From Granulosicoccus sp965214025 (GTDB taxonomy: Bacteria > Pseudomonadota > Gammaproteobacteria > Granulosicoccales > Granulosicoccaceae): DNA of 64,000 nt. Positions 9,456-18,597 of this stretch are shown here, in pieces. The stretch is taken from assembly GCA_965214025.1 (NCBI GenBank), contig CBDCAW010000071.1, forward strand, positions 55,031 to 119,030. The letters are read 5' to 3'. The notes under the pieces are model-generated. The model was not told the DNA's origin and made no database searches. It was given only the letters and a program-made list of their open reading frames with translations. Each line of letters starts with the position of its first letter. Position 1 is the first letter of the stretch. The translations under genes and the position numbers were made by a program.

Positions 9456-9658
9456 TGATGTTCCTCGGTATTTGGATTTCTCCCGCCGATGGTCGCGACC
9501 TGGTCACACGTGTACGGCGTTCCATTGCATGGAGGCAGCTGTCACGTCGGCAAGAGCATCGGCAAGCCTGCTCCAGGTTGTACGGGACCGCACCGGTCCG
9601 GGGGAGGCCATGCCGGCAGGCTTGAAAAAAGGTAAGTGACGTCAACAAGGAGGTGACG

Positions 9659-10375
9659 ATGATGAACGAGGACAGATTGATGGATCGAAACAAGTTGCTC
9701 GATCGCGTACGCAAGCTGTACGCGATGAGCCGAGAGACCGAGTCCAGCCCGCACGAGGCGGAAATCGCGCTGCGCCGCTGCGAATCGTTGATGGCCAGGT
9801 TCGGTATCACCGAGGCCGACCTGGAAACTTCCGACTTCGGCACTACCACGCTTGGCGAAACCTTCCGCAGCGTGCCCACGCATGTGCGCGTGCTGTCCAG
9901 TGCCGTAGGCCTGCTGCACGACTGCCTGGCCGTGAAAAACCGCGGCACGATGGAATTTCGGGGCTACAGCATCGATGCCGAGGTGGCGGCACTCACCTAC
10001 GAGTACCTGAAGATCACCCTTGAACGCTCCCTGCGTCGGCGCAAGGAAGAAGGTGCGGTGGCAGGCGGTCGCAAGCCCAGTTACGACTACCGTATCGGCT
10101 TCGCGCTCGCGGTTGCCGAGCGCTGTCGCACGATCGATCGCGAACGCCGGCAGGCGGCACAGGAGACCCTGCGGGCAGCCGGCAGCACCGGGTCGAGCCT
10201 GGTGGTGCGCAAGCTGGAGATGGTGCGCGAGGCCTGCAGCCAGGACTTGGTGGGCGGCAGCCGCGCCAGGATTCGCTACCGTCCTGGTGCCGCGCATGCC
10301 AGCGGCAGGTCAGACGGTACACAGGTATCGCTGGATCGGCAGATCGCGGGGCGGCAGGATCGGGAGTTGAGTTAG
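9659..10375 (+). CDS. DUF2786 domain protein
   Basis: About 238 residues. The first 45 (RNKLLDRVRKLYAMSRETES...HEAEIALRRCESLMARFGITEADLE) match DUF2786, a small helical domain found in phage and chromosomal proteins of unknown function; the middle (SSAVGLLHDCLAVKNRGTMEFRGYSIDAEVAALTYEYL) matches the DUF7168-type domain that usually follows. The C-terminus is basic and low in conserved motifs. A very strong AAGGAGG at 9647-9653 fits ATG 9659 or 9662 rather than the GTG at 9653. Role unknown; a nucleic-acid-related function is only a guess. Confidence 0.8.
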   Translation: MMNEDRLMDRNKLLDRVRKLYAMSRETESSPHEAEIALRRCESLMARFGITEADLETSDFGTTTLGETFRSVPTHVRVLSSAVGLLHDCLAVKNRGTMEFRGYSIDAEVAALTYEYLKITLERSLRRRKEEGAVAGGRKPSYDYRIGFALAVAERCRTIDRERRQAAQETLRAAGSTGSSLVVRKLEMVREACSQDLVGGSRARIRYRPGAAHASGRSDGTQVSLDRQIAGRQDRELS

Positions 10376-10610
10376 TGGGCCGACTGGCAGCCTCGCAGCC
10401 GAGCCATGCCTGACCTTTGCCGTTCGGTGATCGCATGGCAGCGGTTCCGCTCGCGTCTCTGTGGCATTGAGCACAGATTCTTCGCTTTCCAGCCGTTCGA
10501 CGAACTCAGGATGCGCTAACCTGCAGCTTCGTCCGGAGCACAAAGTTTCACACGCCCGCTCAGCGCAAGCTCCGGCTACCTGCCCGATACGCCATCGCTG
10601 GAATGGATCG

Positions 10611-10853
10611 ATGACACAGAACGCAATTTTCAGACTCTGGCCGCTGGCGTTGCTGGCATTCGTTGGTGCCTGCAGCGACGACAGCGCCGGGCGCGAGCGT
10701 TGCGAAAACCTGATGGAATCGGTGGAAGAGATAGAAGGGCCGCCGGAGTCGGTCGTCTCCAGCGGCGCGGACGTGATCTGGTTCTACGACGGGTTCATGT
10801 ACACCTTTACCGAGAGCAGAGACTCCTGCAACGTCGAGTTCCAGGAACAGTAG
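10611..10853 (+). CDS. Small predicted lipoprotein
   Basis: 80 residues. Signal peptide with a lipobox (LALLAFVGAC, then SDDSAG) predicts cleavage before Cys and an inner- or outer-membrane lipid anchor; Ser-Asp after Cys does not by itself settle which. The mature part is acidic, with three further cysteines (ERCENLMES, SRDSCNVEF). I do not recognise a family. ATG at 10611 was chosen because it places the signal peptide at the N-terminus. Convergent with the next gene at a distance of 20 bases. Confidence 0.6.
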   Translation: MTQNAIFRLWPLALLAFVGACSDDSAGRERCENLMESVEEIEGPPESVVSSGADVIWFYDGFMYTFTESRDSCNVEFQEQ

Positions 10854-10873
10854 GCGTAGTAGGAGTCAGTGGC

Positions 10874-11455
10874 TCAGGGCGCCGGGAATGTCACGAACAC
10901 ATATTCCCGACCCGGCCCTGACGGATCGCGAGTGACCCCGAACATTCCCATGTCGTTGAACGAGACGACGTGGTATTCGCCAGGCTCGGTGAGGGTGTAG
11001 CTCAACGGGCCACGCACCGTATCGTAGTACCGGTAGTTGCGCTGGATGTTGTAGCCAGTGGCGCCCTCCTGCGCTTCCCAGGTCATCTGATCACCCTCGA
11101 GTGCAAGCCCGACAACCTTCGGCAGGGTCGTCACTGCCTCCACCATGAACCGCACGCTGGTGTACTCCTGCCCACCCTCTTCCGGCGTGCGCGTCACACC
11201 GAATTCACCGGCGTCGTTGAAAGAGATCACATGGTATCGCCCCGGCTCGCTGACCGTGTAGCTCTCCCCTCCTCGTACCGTGTCGAAATAATCGTAGTTT
11301 CGATGAATGTTGTAACCGGTGGCGCCCTCCTGCGCGTCCCAGGTAACCAGATCTCCCTCTAGTGCAAGGCCGGTAACCTTCGGCAGGCTTTGAGCCGTGG
11401 CGTGTGTGGCAAAGAGCAGGGAGGCTGCAACAAACAACCAGTTTCGCATGTGCAT
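10874..11455 (-). CDS. Secreted protein made of two tandem FnIII-like repeats
   Basis: 193 residues: signal peptide (WLFVAASLLFATHATA) then two copies of an approximately 80-residue unit, each beginning LPKV.GLALEGD and running through TW.AQEGATGYNI.RNY.Y.DTVRG, YHV.SFND and FGVTR. The copies are about 70 percent identical, so the duplication is recent or under selection. The TGYNI.R pattern resembles a fibronectin type III-like beta sandwich; that is inference. No catalytic motif. An isolated gene next to a low-GC, gene-poor stretch. Confidence 0.7.
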   Translation of the reverse strand: MHMRNWLFVAASLLFATHATAQSLPKVTGLALEGDLVTWDAQEGATGYNIHRNYDYFDTVRGGESYTVSEPGRYHVISFNDAGEFGVTRTPEEGGQEYTSVRFMVEAVTTLPKVVGLALEGDQMTWEAQEGATGYNIQRNYRYYDTVRGPLSYTLTEPGEYHVVSFNDMGMFGVTRDPSGPGREYVFVTFPAP

Positions 11456-12149
11456 GATAATATCCGTGAAAACGATAGAAATTCAATTCGCGTGGCAGCA
11501 TACCTTACTGAATTATTAAATTGGCCACTATTTATTGAGCCGAGAAACGCTGTTCCCATAGCAGAGGCGGATTCCGAATCGGTCAATGTGAACTTCTGTG
11601 GGCTGCAACGGAAATGACCGGATACAATGCTGAATTATTGTGCGTTAGGGATGCGCTTTTCGGAAATGATGGCTTCCGCGATGGTAGCCGCTGGGGTACC
11701 GGTTATTCGTATAACTGAATTATCAAGGTAAGCTGCTCGTGGTTCAGTGCTTCAAAACCACACGACTGCTACACCGTGAGCAACCCGGCTGCCCTGCACA
11801 TCGCCCACAATAAACTTTCGGCCGTGGCGCGCTCTGAACGAATTCAGCGAAGCAGGGCTTTTCTGGGTAACGAAAAATTCATTTGGACCTGGCCGCTCCT
11901 TCCAGCGTTGACCATCAGTACTCTGATTCGGCAGGAAACCGGCACCCAGCGCGGGCCGCTCGCTTAAGGTTTTAATAAGCATTCAAGGTCCATATTGTTA
12001 GACTGCTCTCCCCCTGTGCGCCCTTCGCTGCCCCCTCCCCCACCAGTTGTTCGACACGCAGGATTTCGAACATGAGGCGACCACCACCCTATTCGGGTGT
12101 CGGGTCGTACACAAGCGTGTCGATGCCCTGGTGGCCACCAGGGAAGCTG
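11456..12149. other. Gene-poor, relatively AT-rich stretch
   Basis: Open frames here are short and lack signals or family resemblance. 11470-11760 is visibly richer in A/T than the rest of the window, with several ATTATT/TTATTA tracts, and could contain the promoter of the minus-strand secreted protein. A 76-codon minus-strand frame (11752-11982) is open but unrecognised. The stretch borders decayed gene fragments and looks like the left part of an accessory island. Confidence 0.5.
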
Positions 12150-12465
12150 TGGCATGGAGCAACCGAGGGCATGACATCGAAGTCTGTCGCGAACGGCTTC
12201 GTCACCCGCCTGAATCGTGAAGGCGATACCACGGCTAGTGACCATCAATGCCATGGTCGATGGTGCACTCCGCTCGGTGACCATGGAACTCGATGGCGAG
12301 CAGTACGACAGGATGTCGAACGCTCATATTGAACGTGCCGTCGTGTTCGTGGAGGGCGCCCTGGAGCGTAACGGGCAACGCCGGGCTTTGCGTGCTCCCA
12401 GAGATATCGAGACGGTGCGGGCTTCGGTTGACGAAGAATGCGGAGTGGGGCTTCAGCGCAAGTAG
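12150..12465 (+). pseudogene. C-terminal fragment of an unknown conserved protein, frameshifted
   Basis: Two frames join into one plausible protein end. Frame 1 gives TSKSVANGFVTRLNREGDTT; frame 2, from about 12232, gives LVTINAMVDGALRSVTMELD, then GEQYDRMSNAHIERAVVFVEG, then NGQRRALRAPRDIETV. The arrangement 'strand, DG..R.V.MEL...Y..A..AH....V...G.L...G....L..PRDI' is familiar as the C-terminus of several larger uncharacterised proteins; I cannot name the family. One single-base indel near 12230 would fuse the frames. No N-terminal part is visible, so I call it a remnant. Confidence 0.4.
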
Positions 12466-12506
12466 CTGACTCACTGCAGGTCAATTCATCAGCACCTTCT
12501 CTCGTC

Positions 12507-12668
12507 GAAAAAAAATGTGAACGTGGCCGCAGTGCTCGTCGCGCACAACGATCAGACATGGCGCACACTTTTCGATGCGACGCCAGCGCTCCTCATAGGC
12601 GGGAAAAAAACTGTGAGCTCGATCAAGGTCTAGTTCGCGAACAACGATCAGACCGAGTTCACACTTCT
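12507..12668. repeat. Imperfect 66-bp direct repeat, two copies
   Basis: Copies at 12507-12572 and 12603-12668 (period 96) align without gaps. Conserved blocks are the A-run followed by TGTGA at the left, and TCGCG.ACAACGATCAGAC then CACACTT at the right; the middle 15 bases differ. Copy 2 also has inverted ends (TGTGAGCTCG against CGAGTTCACA) and contains the perfect palindrome GTTCGCGAAC. It may encode a structured RNA or be a miniature element; no target-site duplication was identified. Confidence 0.6.
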
Positions 12669-12822
12669 GACTTCCACTAGGACGACTATCAGAGGGGGAG
12701 CCAGCACCGATGAACACAGTGACGTCGCTTTCATGGAGCTGCACCCGGTTGATCTGCTGGAGATCGAGTCGGGCAATCGAGCGGGACGATGGTGCATGAC
12801 AGGTCGGCTACCAGCGCCGATG

Positions 12823-13047
12823 CGATTGGCGAAATCACCCAAGGTGTACGTTCGCGATAGCGGGCTACTGCATGCTCTGCTCGCCATCGCATCGAGAGAA
12901 GCCTTGCCTGGTCATCCGAAGCTTGGCGACAGTTTTGAAGGGCTTGTGGTGGAAAACCTGCTGTCCATGGCCTCGCCCGACGTCACACCGTTCTTGTATC
13001 GAAGCGCTGCGGGAGCCGACATCGATCTGGTGGCGGAAAGACATTAT
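12823..13047 (+). pseudogene. DUF4143 fragment of an AAA ATP-binding protein
   Basis: The segment RLAKSPKVYVRDSGLLHALL, then GHPKLGDSFEGLVVENLLS, then FLYRSAAGADIDLV is the C-terminal DUF4143 region of the widespread AAA_14/DUF4143 ATP-binding proteins, which normally run about 380-420 residues. The ATPase half is missing and the frame loses resemblance straight after DIDLV, where the family usually continues into a lysine-containing strand. It is therefore a decayed remnant. It lies beside another fragment and an unusual repeat, as expected for an eroding accessory island. Confidence 0.7.
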
Positions 13048-13067
13048 CCTGCCCGAGGAAACAGGGC

Positions 13068-13769
13068 CTAGTCGATGTTCGCTGCGTGCCACGCACTACG
13101 CCGCCGCCTCAGCTCCTCCCGCTCTTCCTCGCTGAGTACCATCGGCGCGGCTATAGGTACGCCGGTGTCCGCGTCGAACAGCGGCGAGCGCTTCTGATCG
13201 CCACGCATCATTCGGCGTAGAACGGCGCCGCCGACGGCGAAGATTGCCGACAAGGGCAACTTGCGATGCATGCCTGGCCCCTTGGGGTTACCCAGCGCCG
13301 AGTCTGAAAAGGCCGAGTATGCCACGGGGCCCAGCACAGCCGCTCGCTGCTCCGCTTCCATGGTGGAGAACACGCCCTGTGTCACCAACCCGATGAAGGG
13401 TACCTTGCCGGTGGCCAGCGTATTGGCGATCGGTGAACGGCAACAATCGGCGTACCAGCGAAGGATGCCGCGCTCGCTCAGCCTGACGGCACGCAGCTGC
13501 TCGATACCCGCTTCGATCTGCAGGCGAGCCGGCGATGTCTGGTAGACGGTGGTGCCGGCATGTGCATCCAGGATGGCGTCGGGCTCGCCCAGGTAGTGGA
13601 TGTAATCCTGGCAATCCCCACAGTAGCAGCGCAGATGCGTGCCGCGGCTGTCCGGCACGGGCTTCAGCCAACCGTGCACGGTGCCGCAACGGCAATGAAA
13701 CGGCAGCGCACCGTGAGAGTGCTCGGCCACTTGGGGAATCGACGCATCGACGGTGGTCATGGTTTGCAA
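13068..13769 (-). CDS. DUF6151 (GFA-like zinc fold) protein
   Basis: About 233 residues. Paired cysteines in FHCRCGTVHG and RCYCGDCQDYIHYLG, plus WYADCCRSPIANT, match the Mss4-like/GFA fold family typified by glutathione-dependent formaldehyde-activating enzymes, in the DUF6151 subgroup. These proteins bind zinc through the CxC and CxxC pairs. The C-terminus is charged (SEEEREELRRRRSAW). Substrate unknown; formaldehyde adduct chemistry is a family-level possibility only. Start could be the first ATG or MTTVD three codons later. Confidence 0.85.
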   Translation of the reverse strand: MQTMTTVDASIPQVAEHSHGALPFHCRCGTVHGWLKPVPDSRGTHLRCYCGDCQDYIHYLGEPDAILDAHAGTTVYQTSPARLQIEAGIEQLRAVRLSERGILRWYADCCRSPIANTLATGKVPFIGLVTQGVFSTMEAEQRAAVLGPVAYSAFSDSALGNPKGPGMHRKLPLSAIFAVGGAVLRRMMRGDQKRSPLFDADTGVPIAAPMVLSEEEREELRRRRSAWHAANID

Positions 13770-13948
13770 CCTGGGCGTTCAGCAGTTCCAGGCAGGATCG
13801 CAGTTTTCGGAAGGTCAGCGCAAGCGTAGCTTGCCCTGACTACTTCCCAAAGCCGAAGTGGTACATCAACGCCGATGCAACTGATGACCTGGATCGAATG
13901 CGCGGTGCGAAACGAGGGTCGTCGATACCCTAAAGCCCACCACAGCGA

Positions 13949-15970
13949 TCACGCCAACGACGCATTGTCCTCACGCTTCACCGCGATGATCGATGAACGC
14001 GGCAGCTTGTCGTCGCCATCGGGAAACGAGCCGCCAGGATGCTGGATGCCGACGAAAGCGGTGCGCCGGTCGGCGCTCCATGTCAGTCCGGTGACCTCGC
14101 TCCCCTTCGGCCCGGTGAGAAAGCGGACGATCTCACCGGTGGCCGGGTCGCCGATCAGCATCTGGTTGTTGCCCATGCCCTCGAATTCGCCTTCGTTGCT
14201 GTCATCACCGTCGGTCTGAATCCACAGCAGGCCGGTGCTGTCGAAGTTCATGCCATCGGGTGAGTTGAACAGGTTGCCGGCATTGACGTTTTCGGAGCCG
14301 GCATAGGCATCGTCGAACTGACCGGGGTTGCCTGCCATTACGTAGAGATCCCACTCGAAGCCGTCGTCGGCATGGTCTTCATTGGTCGGAAACCAGCGCA
14401 CGATCTGCCCGAAATTGTTCGCTTCACGCGGGTTGGGCCCACCGACCGGGGTCGGGTCACCGCCGGCATTCGGCTCGATGCCACGATTCTTGTTGTTGGT
14501 CAGTGCGCAGTAGACTTCCACGTCGACCGGGTTGGCGGCCACCCACTCGGGGCGGTCCATGGTGGTGCCACCGACCGCCGAGGCGGCCATACGGGTATGG
14601 ATCAGTATCTCGGCAGCCTCCATGCCGGTTGCCTCGGGTGTCAACGCCAGCCATTCACCGCTCATGTCGTCGTTGAACTTCGCCACGAACAATTGCCCGT
14701 CATCGAGCAGGCCTTCGGTATCTTCGCCTTCCACGTACGCATTCGTGGATATGTACTTGTACAGATACTCGCCACGCTCATCGTCGCCGAGGTAGACCAC
14801 GACCCGGCCATCCGGCGCCAGTACAGTCTCGGCGTTCTCGTGCTTGAAACGTCCCATGGCCGTACGCTTCACCGGTGTGGATGAGGCATCTGACGGATCG
14901 ATTTCGACGATCCAGCCGAAGCGGTTGGGCTCGTTCGGGTTCTTCGACACATCGAATCGCTCGTCGTACTGTTCGAATGCGTACACGCTTTCCGCCTCGA
15001 TACCGTAGCGCACAAAGGCTTCGGGCATCGCCATTTCCGGATCGGTGGAACCGAAGTAACCGTTGAAGTTCTCTTCACACGTAAGGTAGGTACCCCAGGG
15101 GGTGCGGCCGGAACCGCAGTTGTTCATCGTGCCCAGCGATTTGTTGCCGTCCGGGTCGGCACTGGTCTTCAGCATCTCGTGGCCGGCAGCCGGGCCCGCG
15201 ATGCGCATTTCGCTGTTCGTCGTGATTCGGCGATTGAACGGGGAATCCGTCACCACCGACCAGCCTGCATCGCCCTCGGTGACCTCCATCACGGTGATAC
15301 CCTGCGCATTCTGCAGCTTCAGCACCTCCTCGGCATTGGTCGGCACCACGACCACCTCGACATCGACGGCGGTGGCATCGGTCTCTCCACCGGAGCCTGC
15401 CTCGCTCTGCTTTTCGGCTTCGGCAATCAGACGCGCCCTTTCGGCATCCGCCTTTTCCTGCGCGACAGCTGCCGCCGCCGGCAGGTTGATCTCGGGGTTC
15501 ACGTATTCGTGATTGATCGCCAACACCTGATGATCACCAATCGAGAACAGCTCCATGCCATCGGTGTTCTCACCAAAGGCGCGCGCCTGGCTCTCGGCGG
15601 TGCCACCGGTGGCATTGTCGAATGCCGGTGCGTCGGAAAACAGAGGTTGGCCCCAGCTGGCCAGCACCTGCCAGCTGTAGCCTTCCGGCACATGTACCGT
15701 GTAGTCCGTGGCGATCTCAATAGGCTCGAAGCCGAAGCGTGAGCTGGTAGCCGCCGCCGAGGAGGCAGCCTCGGCCGTACTGGCAAGTGTCGACAGCAGG
15801 GTACCGGTGCCCATCGCGGCCGCGCCGGACCCGAACGCGATCACACCGAGAAACCCTCTACGTGATATCGCGCTTTCAACCACGCCATCGAACGCCTGGA
15901 TGTCGGGGCGCGGATTGCGTTGCTCGTCGAACTCGTCGAAGGACAATCGTGAAGTGACAGTATGTTTCAT
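13949..15970 (-). CDS. phoX: PhoX family Tat-exported phosphatase (DUF839)
   Basis: 673 residues. The twin-arginine signal SRRGFLGVIAFGSGAAAMG directs folded export. The propeller regions typical of PhoX follow: HQVLAINHEYVNPE, NNCGSGRTPWGTYLTCEENF, FGWIVEIDP, and NFGQIVRWFPTNEDH. PhoX enzymes are Ca/Fe-dependent phosphomonoesterases used under phosphate starvation. An Ala/Glu-rich insertion (AAAAVAQEKADAERARLIAE and onward) after the first conserved block is not usual for the family. No pho-box was looked for successfully upstream. 'PhoX-family' is firm; enzymatic activity is inferred. Confidence 0.9.
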   Translation of the reverse strand: MKHTVTSRLSFDEFDEQRNPRPDIQAFDGVVESAISRRGFLGVIAFGSGAAAMGTGTLLSTLASTAEAASSAAATSSRFGFEPIEIATDYTVHVPEGYSWQVLASWGQPLFSDAPAFDNATGGTAESQARAFGENTDGMELFSIGDHQVLAINHEYVNPEINLPAAAAVAQEKADAERARLIAEAEKQSEAGSGGETDATAVDVEVVVVPTNAEEVLKLQNAQGITVMEVTEGDAGWSVVTDSPFNRRITTNSEMRIAGPAAGHEMLKTSADPDGNKSLGTMNNCGSGRTPWGTYLTCEENFNGYFGSTDPEMAMPEAFVRYGIEAESVYAFEQYDERFDVSKNPNEPNRFGWIVEIDPSDASSTPVKRTAMGRFKHENAETVLAPDGRVVVYLGDDERGEYLYKYISTNAYVEGEDTEGLLDDGQLFVAKFNDDMSGEWLALTPEATGMEAAEILIHTRMAASAVGGTTMDRPEWVAANPVDVEVYCALTNNKNRGIEPNAGGDPTPVGGPNPREANNFGQIVRWFPTNEDHADDGFEWDLYVMAGNPGQFDDAYAGSENVNAGNLFNSPDGMNFDSTGLLWIQTDGDDSNEGEFEGMGNNQMLIGDPATGEIVRFLTGPKGSEVTGLTWSADRRTAFVGIQHPGGSFPDGDDKLPRSSIIAVKREDNASLA

Positions 15971-16433
15971 ACAGGCTCCGGCAATCTCGGTTGTTCAGAA
16001 TAGCTTAAGGCTGAAACGCGCATGTGTCACCTGCGTGACAAAGCCTGATTCATTTTCCAGGGCATGGCAGTGCATGACATCCGCGGTTGGTCTGCCGGCA
16101 TCGTCCGGCATCGATCCGACCACGGCGGGACCCTCACCTGCCGGCAGTCGACCCTGACCCGCGTGCTTCGATGTGAAATACCCACCGACGGCGATTACCT
16201 CGCGCAGCTCCGCTGGGGCAGAACTGCTTTCCGATGTCGCCACCCACCCAGCCACGATCGACGGCTCACCGGCGACGGGAACACTGCAGAGAGCGGATGA
16301 CAATGCAATGGCTGGGTATTGCCGATTTGACACGGGGGTGCACATCTGGAAGTCTTCCTAACTGTTCTGCAAGCCTGTGCCTGCGGTTCGATGAAAACCC
16401 CACGACTCACCGGATGCGAGGATCAAACTCACC
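15971..16433. other. Divergent intergenic region between phoX and the sugar operon
   Basis: About 460 bases between divergently transcribed genes, so promoters for both should lie here. No open frame on either strand shows a family motif or a good ribosome-binding site leading into a convincing protein. A 116-codon minus-strand frame (15995-16345) is open but unrecognised. I see no clear operator or riboswitch. Confidence 0.5.
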
Positions 16434-17426
16434 ATGTTCGAGAAAAAACGGACGGTCACCCCCCTGACGAGCCTGTTGGCCGGCGCATGGGCGCTTTGCT
16501 TTGGTGCCGCCGTGCAGGCGCAGGACGACATCGACATCGTACTGGTACCGGGGCTTACCACCGATGCCTTCTACATCACGATGAACAAGGGTGCGCAGGC
16601 GGCCGCCGACGCCCTTGGAATCAAGGTGGATTTCCAGGGCGCTGAAGACTTCAACCCGACCTTGCAGATACCGGTGCTCGAATCGGTCATCGCACGAGAG
16701 CCCGACGCGATTCTCATCGCACCCACGGATACCACTCAGCTTATAGAACCGCTACGACGCGCCAGCGACCGAGACGTGGCAGTGCTGACGGTCGACACCT
16801 TCATCGACGATGGCAAGTACCAGGACGACGCAGGCGACGGCGACTTCCCCCTCTCCTACATTGCATCGGACAACATTGCCGGCGGGCGCCTGGCCGCTGC
16901 GGCGATGGCCGATGCCCTCGACGGCTCCGGCTCGGTGTACGTCTCCAACGTCCGGCCCGGCATCTCCACCACCGACCAGCGTGAAGAGGGGTTCAAGCTG
17001 GAGATGTCCGAGAATTTTCCCAACATCACGGTGCTCGACACCCAGTACAACGAGAACGATGCCTCCACGGCTGCCTCCCAGTTGCAAGCGGTCCTCGCAC
17101 GCGAGCCAGAGCTTGGCGGCGTGTTCGGTGCCAACCTGTTCTCCGCCGTCGGCGCCGCCAACGGCGTGGAATCGGCCAAGAAGTCGGAGGCCATCACCGT
17201 GATCGCCTTCGATGCCCCGCAAACCATCGTCGATCAGCTCGAATCCGGTCTGGTCGACATGGCGATCGCCCAGCACCCGGCGGAGATAGGTTACTACGGT
17301 GTCATGAGTGCCTATGCGCATCTCACCGGCCAGTCCGTACCGCCGCTGATCGGCACCGGCTTCACGGTCATCACGAAAGACAACGTGGCCGATGAAGACG
17401 TCGCGAAATTCATCTACTCGGAGTGA
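16434..17426 (+). CDS. Sugar ABC transporter substrate-binding protein
   Basis: 330 residues with signal peptide (LLAGAWALCFGAAVQAQ). The mature protein is a class-I periplasmic sugar-binding protein (Peripla_BP_4; ribose/fructose group): VPGLTTDAFYITMNKGAQAAA at the start, then EPDAILIAPTD, SDNIAGGRLAA and the late VIAFDAPQTIVDQLESGLVDMAIAQHPAEIGYYGV. The set of one binding protein, one permease and a single-domain ATPase resembles the fructose system FrcBCA, suggesting a hexose or hexulose ligand; the exact sugar is not visible. Confidence 0.92.
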   Translation: MFEKKRTVTPLTSLLAGAWALCFGAAVQAQDDIDIVLVPGLTTDAFYITMNKGAQAAADALGIKVDFQGAEDFNPTLQIPVLESVIAREPDAILIAPTDTTQLIEPLRRASDRDVAVLTVDTFIDDGKYQDDAGDGDFPLSYIASDNIAGGRLAAAAMADALDGSGSVYVSNVRPGISTTDQREEGFKLEMSENFPNITVLDTQYNENDASTAASQLQAVLAREPELGGVFGANLFSAVGAANGVESAKKSEAITVIAFDAPQTIVDQLESGLVDMAIAQHPAEIGYYGVMSAYAHLTGQSVPPLIGTGFTVITKDNVADEDVAKFIYSE

Positions 17427-17497
17427 TCGACGAGTACTCGGGCTGAATCACTGGCGCCGACTGCTTTTTTCGCGACGGCATCCTCCTGCCTCGACTC

Positions 17498-17522
17498 CCG
17501 GCCGGCCCGTGCGGCCGGCCGG
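17498..17522 (+). promoter_or_regulatory. Perfect GC hairpin between binding-protein and permease genes
   Basis: Arms CCGGCCGGCC and GGCCGGCCGG, 10 bp, around a 5-base loop CGTGC. It lies about 70 bases after the binding-protein stop and before the permease start. Such a structure commonly protects the upstream transcript or partly terminates, giving more binding protein than membrane components; that role is inferred. No T-run follows immediately. Confidence 0.7.
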
Positions 17523-17556
17523 CAACCTTCTCTACCGCAAGGATGACTCCACTCCA

Positions 17557-18597
17557 GTGACCGAACTGTCCAGAGTTCCCGAAGCCGTTGCCTTGCCCAC
17601 GCACCTGCGCATACTGAAAGTGCTCACCGGCGCCTGGTCATGGATATTTCTCGCCATGATCATCGCCTTCTTCGAGGCCTGGTCATGGAGCTCTTACGGC
17701 CGAACCTTTCTCGGCAATCTGTACAACGTGCAGAGCATCCTGCTCACCACCACACAAATCCTGATGATGGCGCTGGGCCTGACGTTCGTCATCATCTCCG
17801 CTGGCATCGATCTGTCGATCGGCTTCATCGCGGGGTTGGCGGCCGTCACCATGGCCGTCGTGATTCGGGCCACACCGGAGCTCCATCCGGCCCTGTCGTT
17901 CACGCTCGGCGTGGGAGCCGGCATCGGCATCGCCCTGATTCCAGGTCTCATCAACGGCTGGCTGATCTCACGACTGAAGGTACCTTCCTTCATCGGCACG
18001 CTCGGCATGTTCGGCGTGACCCGCGGCCTGGCGTTCCTGATCGCGGGCGGGGCCACAGTTGCCATAAGAAACGAGACCGCACGGGATTTCGGCAATGGGC
18101 GCATCGCCGACATCCTGCCCATACCGGTGCTGGTTGCCGCGATCATCACCCTGTTCTTTCACTACCTGTTGTCGCACACACGCTTCGGCCTCTACGTGTA
18201 CGCCATGGGCGGGAACCTGCAAGCCGCGGTACGCGCCGGCGTCAACACCACACGGCTGACCTTCATGATCTTCCTGATCAGTGCCTTCACCGCGTCCATG
18301 GCCGGTATCTTCTACACGGCGCGCTTCTCGGCCGGTGCCGCCGATGCCGGTGAGCCGATCCTGTTGAACGCGGTGGCTGCCGTGTTCATCGGCGGCGCCA
18401 GCCTGAGCGGTGGCAGCGGCACCATCGGTGGTACGGTGATCGGTGCGTTGATCATCGCCATCATCCAGTTCGGTCTCGTGTTCATCGGCATGCCACCGTT
18501 CTGGCAGTTCATCACGGTGGGCATGGTGATCATCATCGCGGTGCTCATCGACCAATCGCGAGACCACCTGGCTCGCATGACCACAGGTGCCGCATGA
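17557..18597 (+). CDS. Sugar ABC transporter permease
   Basis: About 346 residues of the BPD_transp_2 (RbsC/FrcC) family. Eight or more hydrophobic segments are visible, with the family landmarks ALGLTFVIISAGIDLSIGF early, KVPSFIGTLGMFGVTRGLAFL, and EPILLNAVAAVFIGGASLSGG. The GTG at 17557 is the first sensible start: the frame is open further upstream but would read through the GC hairpin and give a basic, Pro-rich leader. Its stop overlaps the ATPase start as ATGA. Confidence 0.92.
   Translation: MTELSRVPEAVALPTHLRILKVLTGAWSWIFLAMIIAFFEAWSWSSYGRTFLGNLYNVQSILLTTTQILMMALGLTFVIISAGIDLSIGFIAGLAAVTMAVVIRATPELHPALSFTLGVGAGIGIALIPGLINGWLISRLKVPSFIGTLGMFGVTRGLAFLIAGGATVAIRNETARDFGNGRIADILPIPVLVAAIITLFFHYLLSHTRFGLYVYAMGGNLQAAVRAGVNTTRLTFMIFLISAFTASMAGIFYTARFSAGAADAGEPILLNAVAAVFIGGASLSGGSGTIGGTVIGALIIAIIQFGLVFIGMPPFWQFITVGMVIIIAVLIDQSRDHLARMTTGAA

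Noticed and set aside
11752..11982. 76-codon minus-strand frame
   Set aside because: Open but no start signal, motif or family resemblance; it lies in decayed sequence.
12000..12235. Frame reading DFEHEATTTLFGCRVVHKRVDALVA to a TGA that overlaps a GTG
   Set aside because: It looked like a coupled upstream gene, but the alternative frame (GFVTRLNREGDTT) joins much better to the downstream fragment, so it is probably a shadow.
15995..16345. 116-codon minus-strand frame upstream of phoX
   Set aside because: No ribosome-binding site or recognised motif, and it occupies the region where two divergent promoters are expected.
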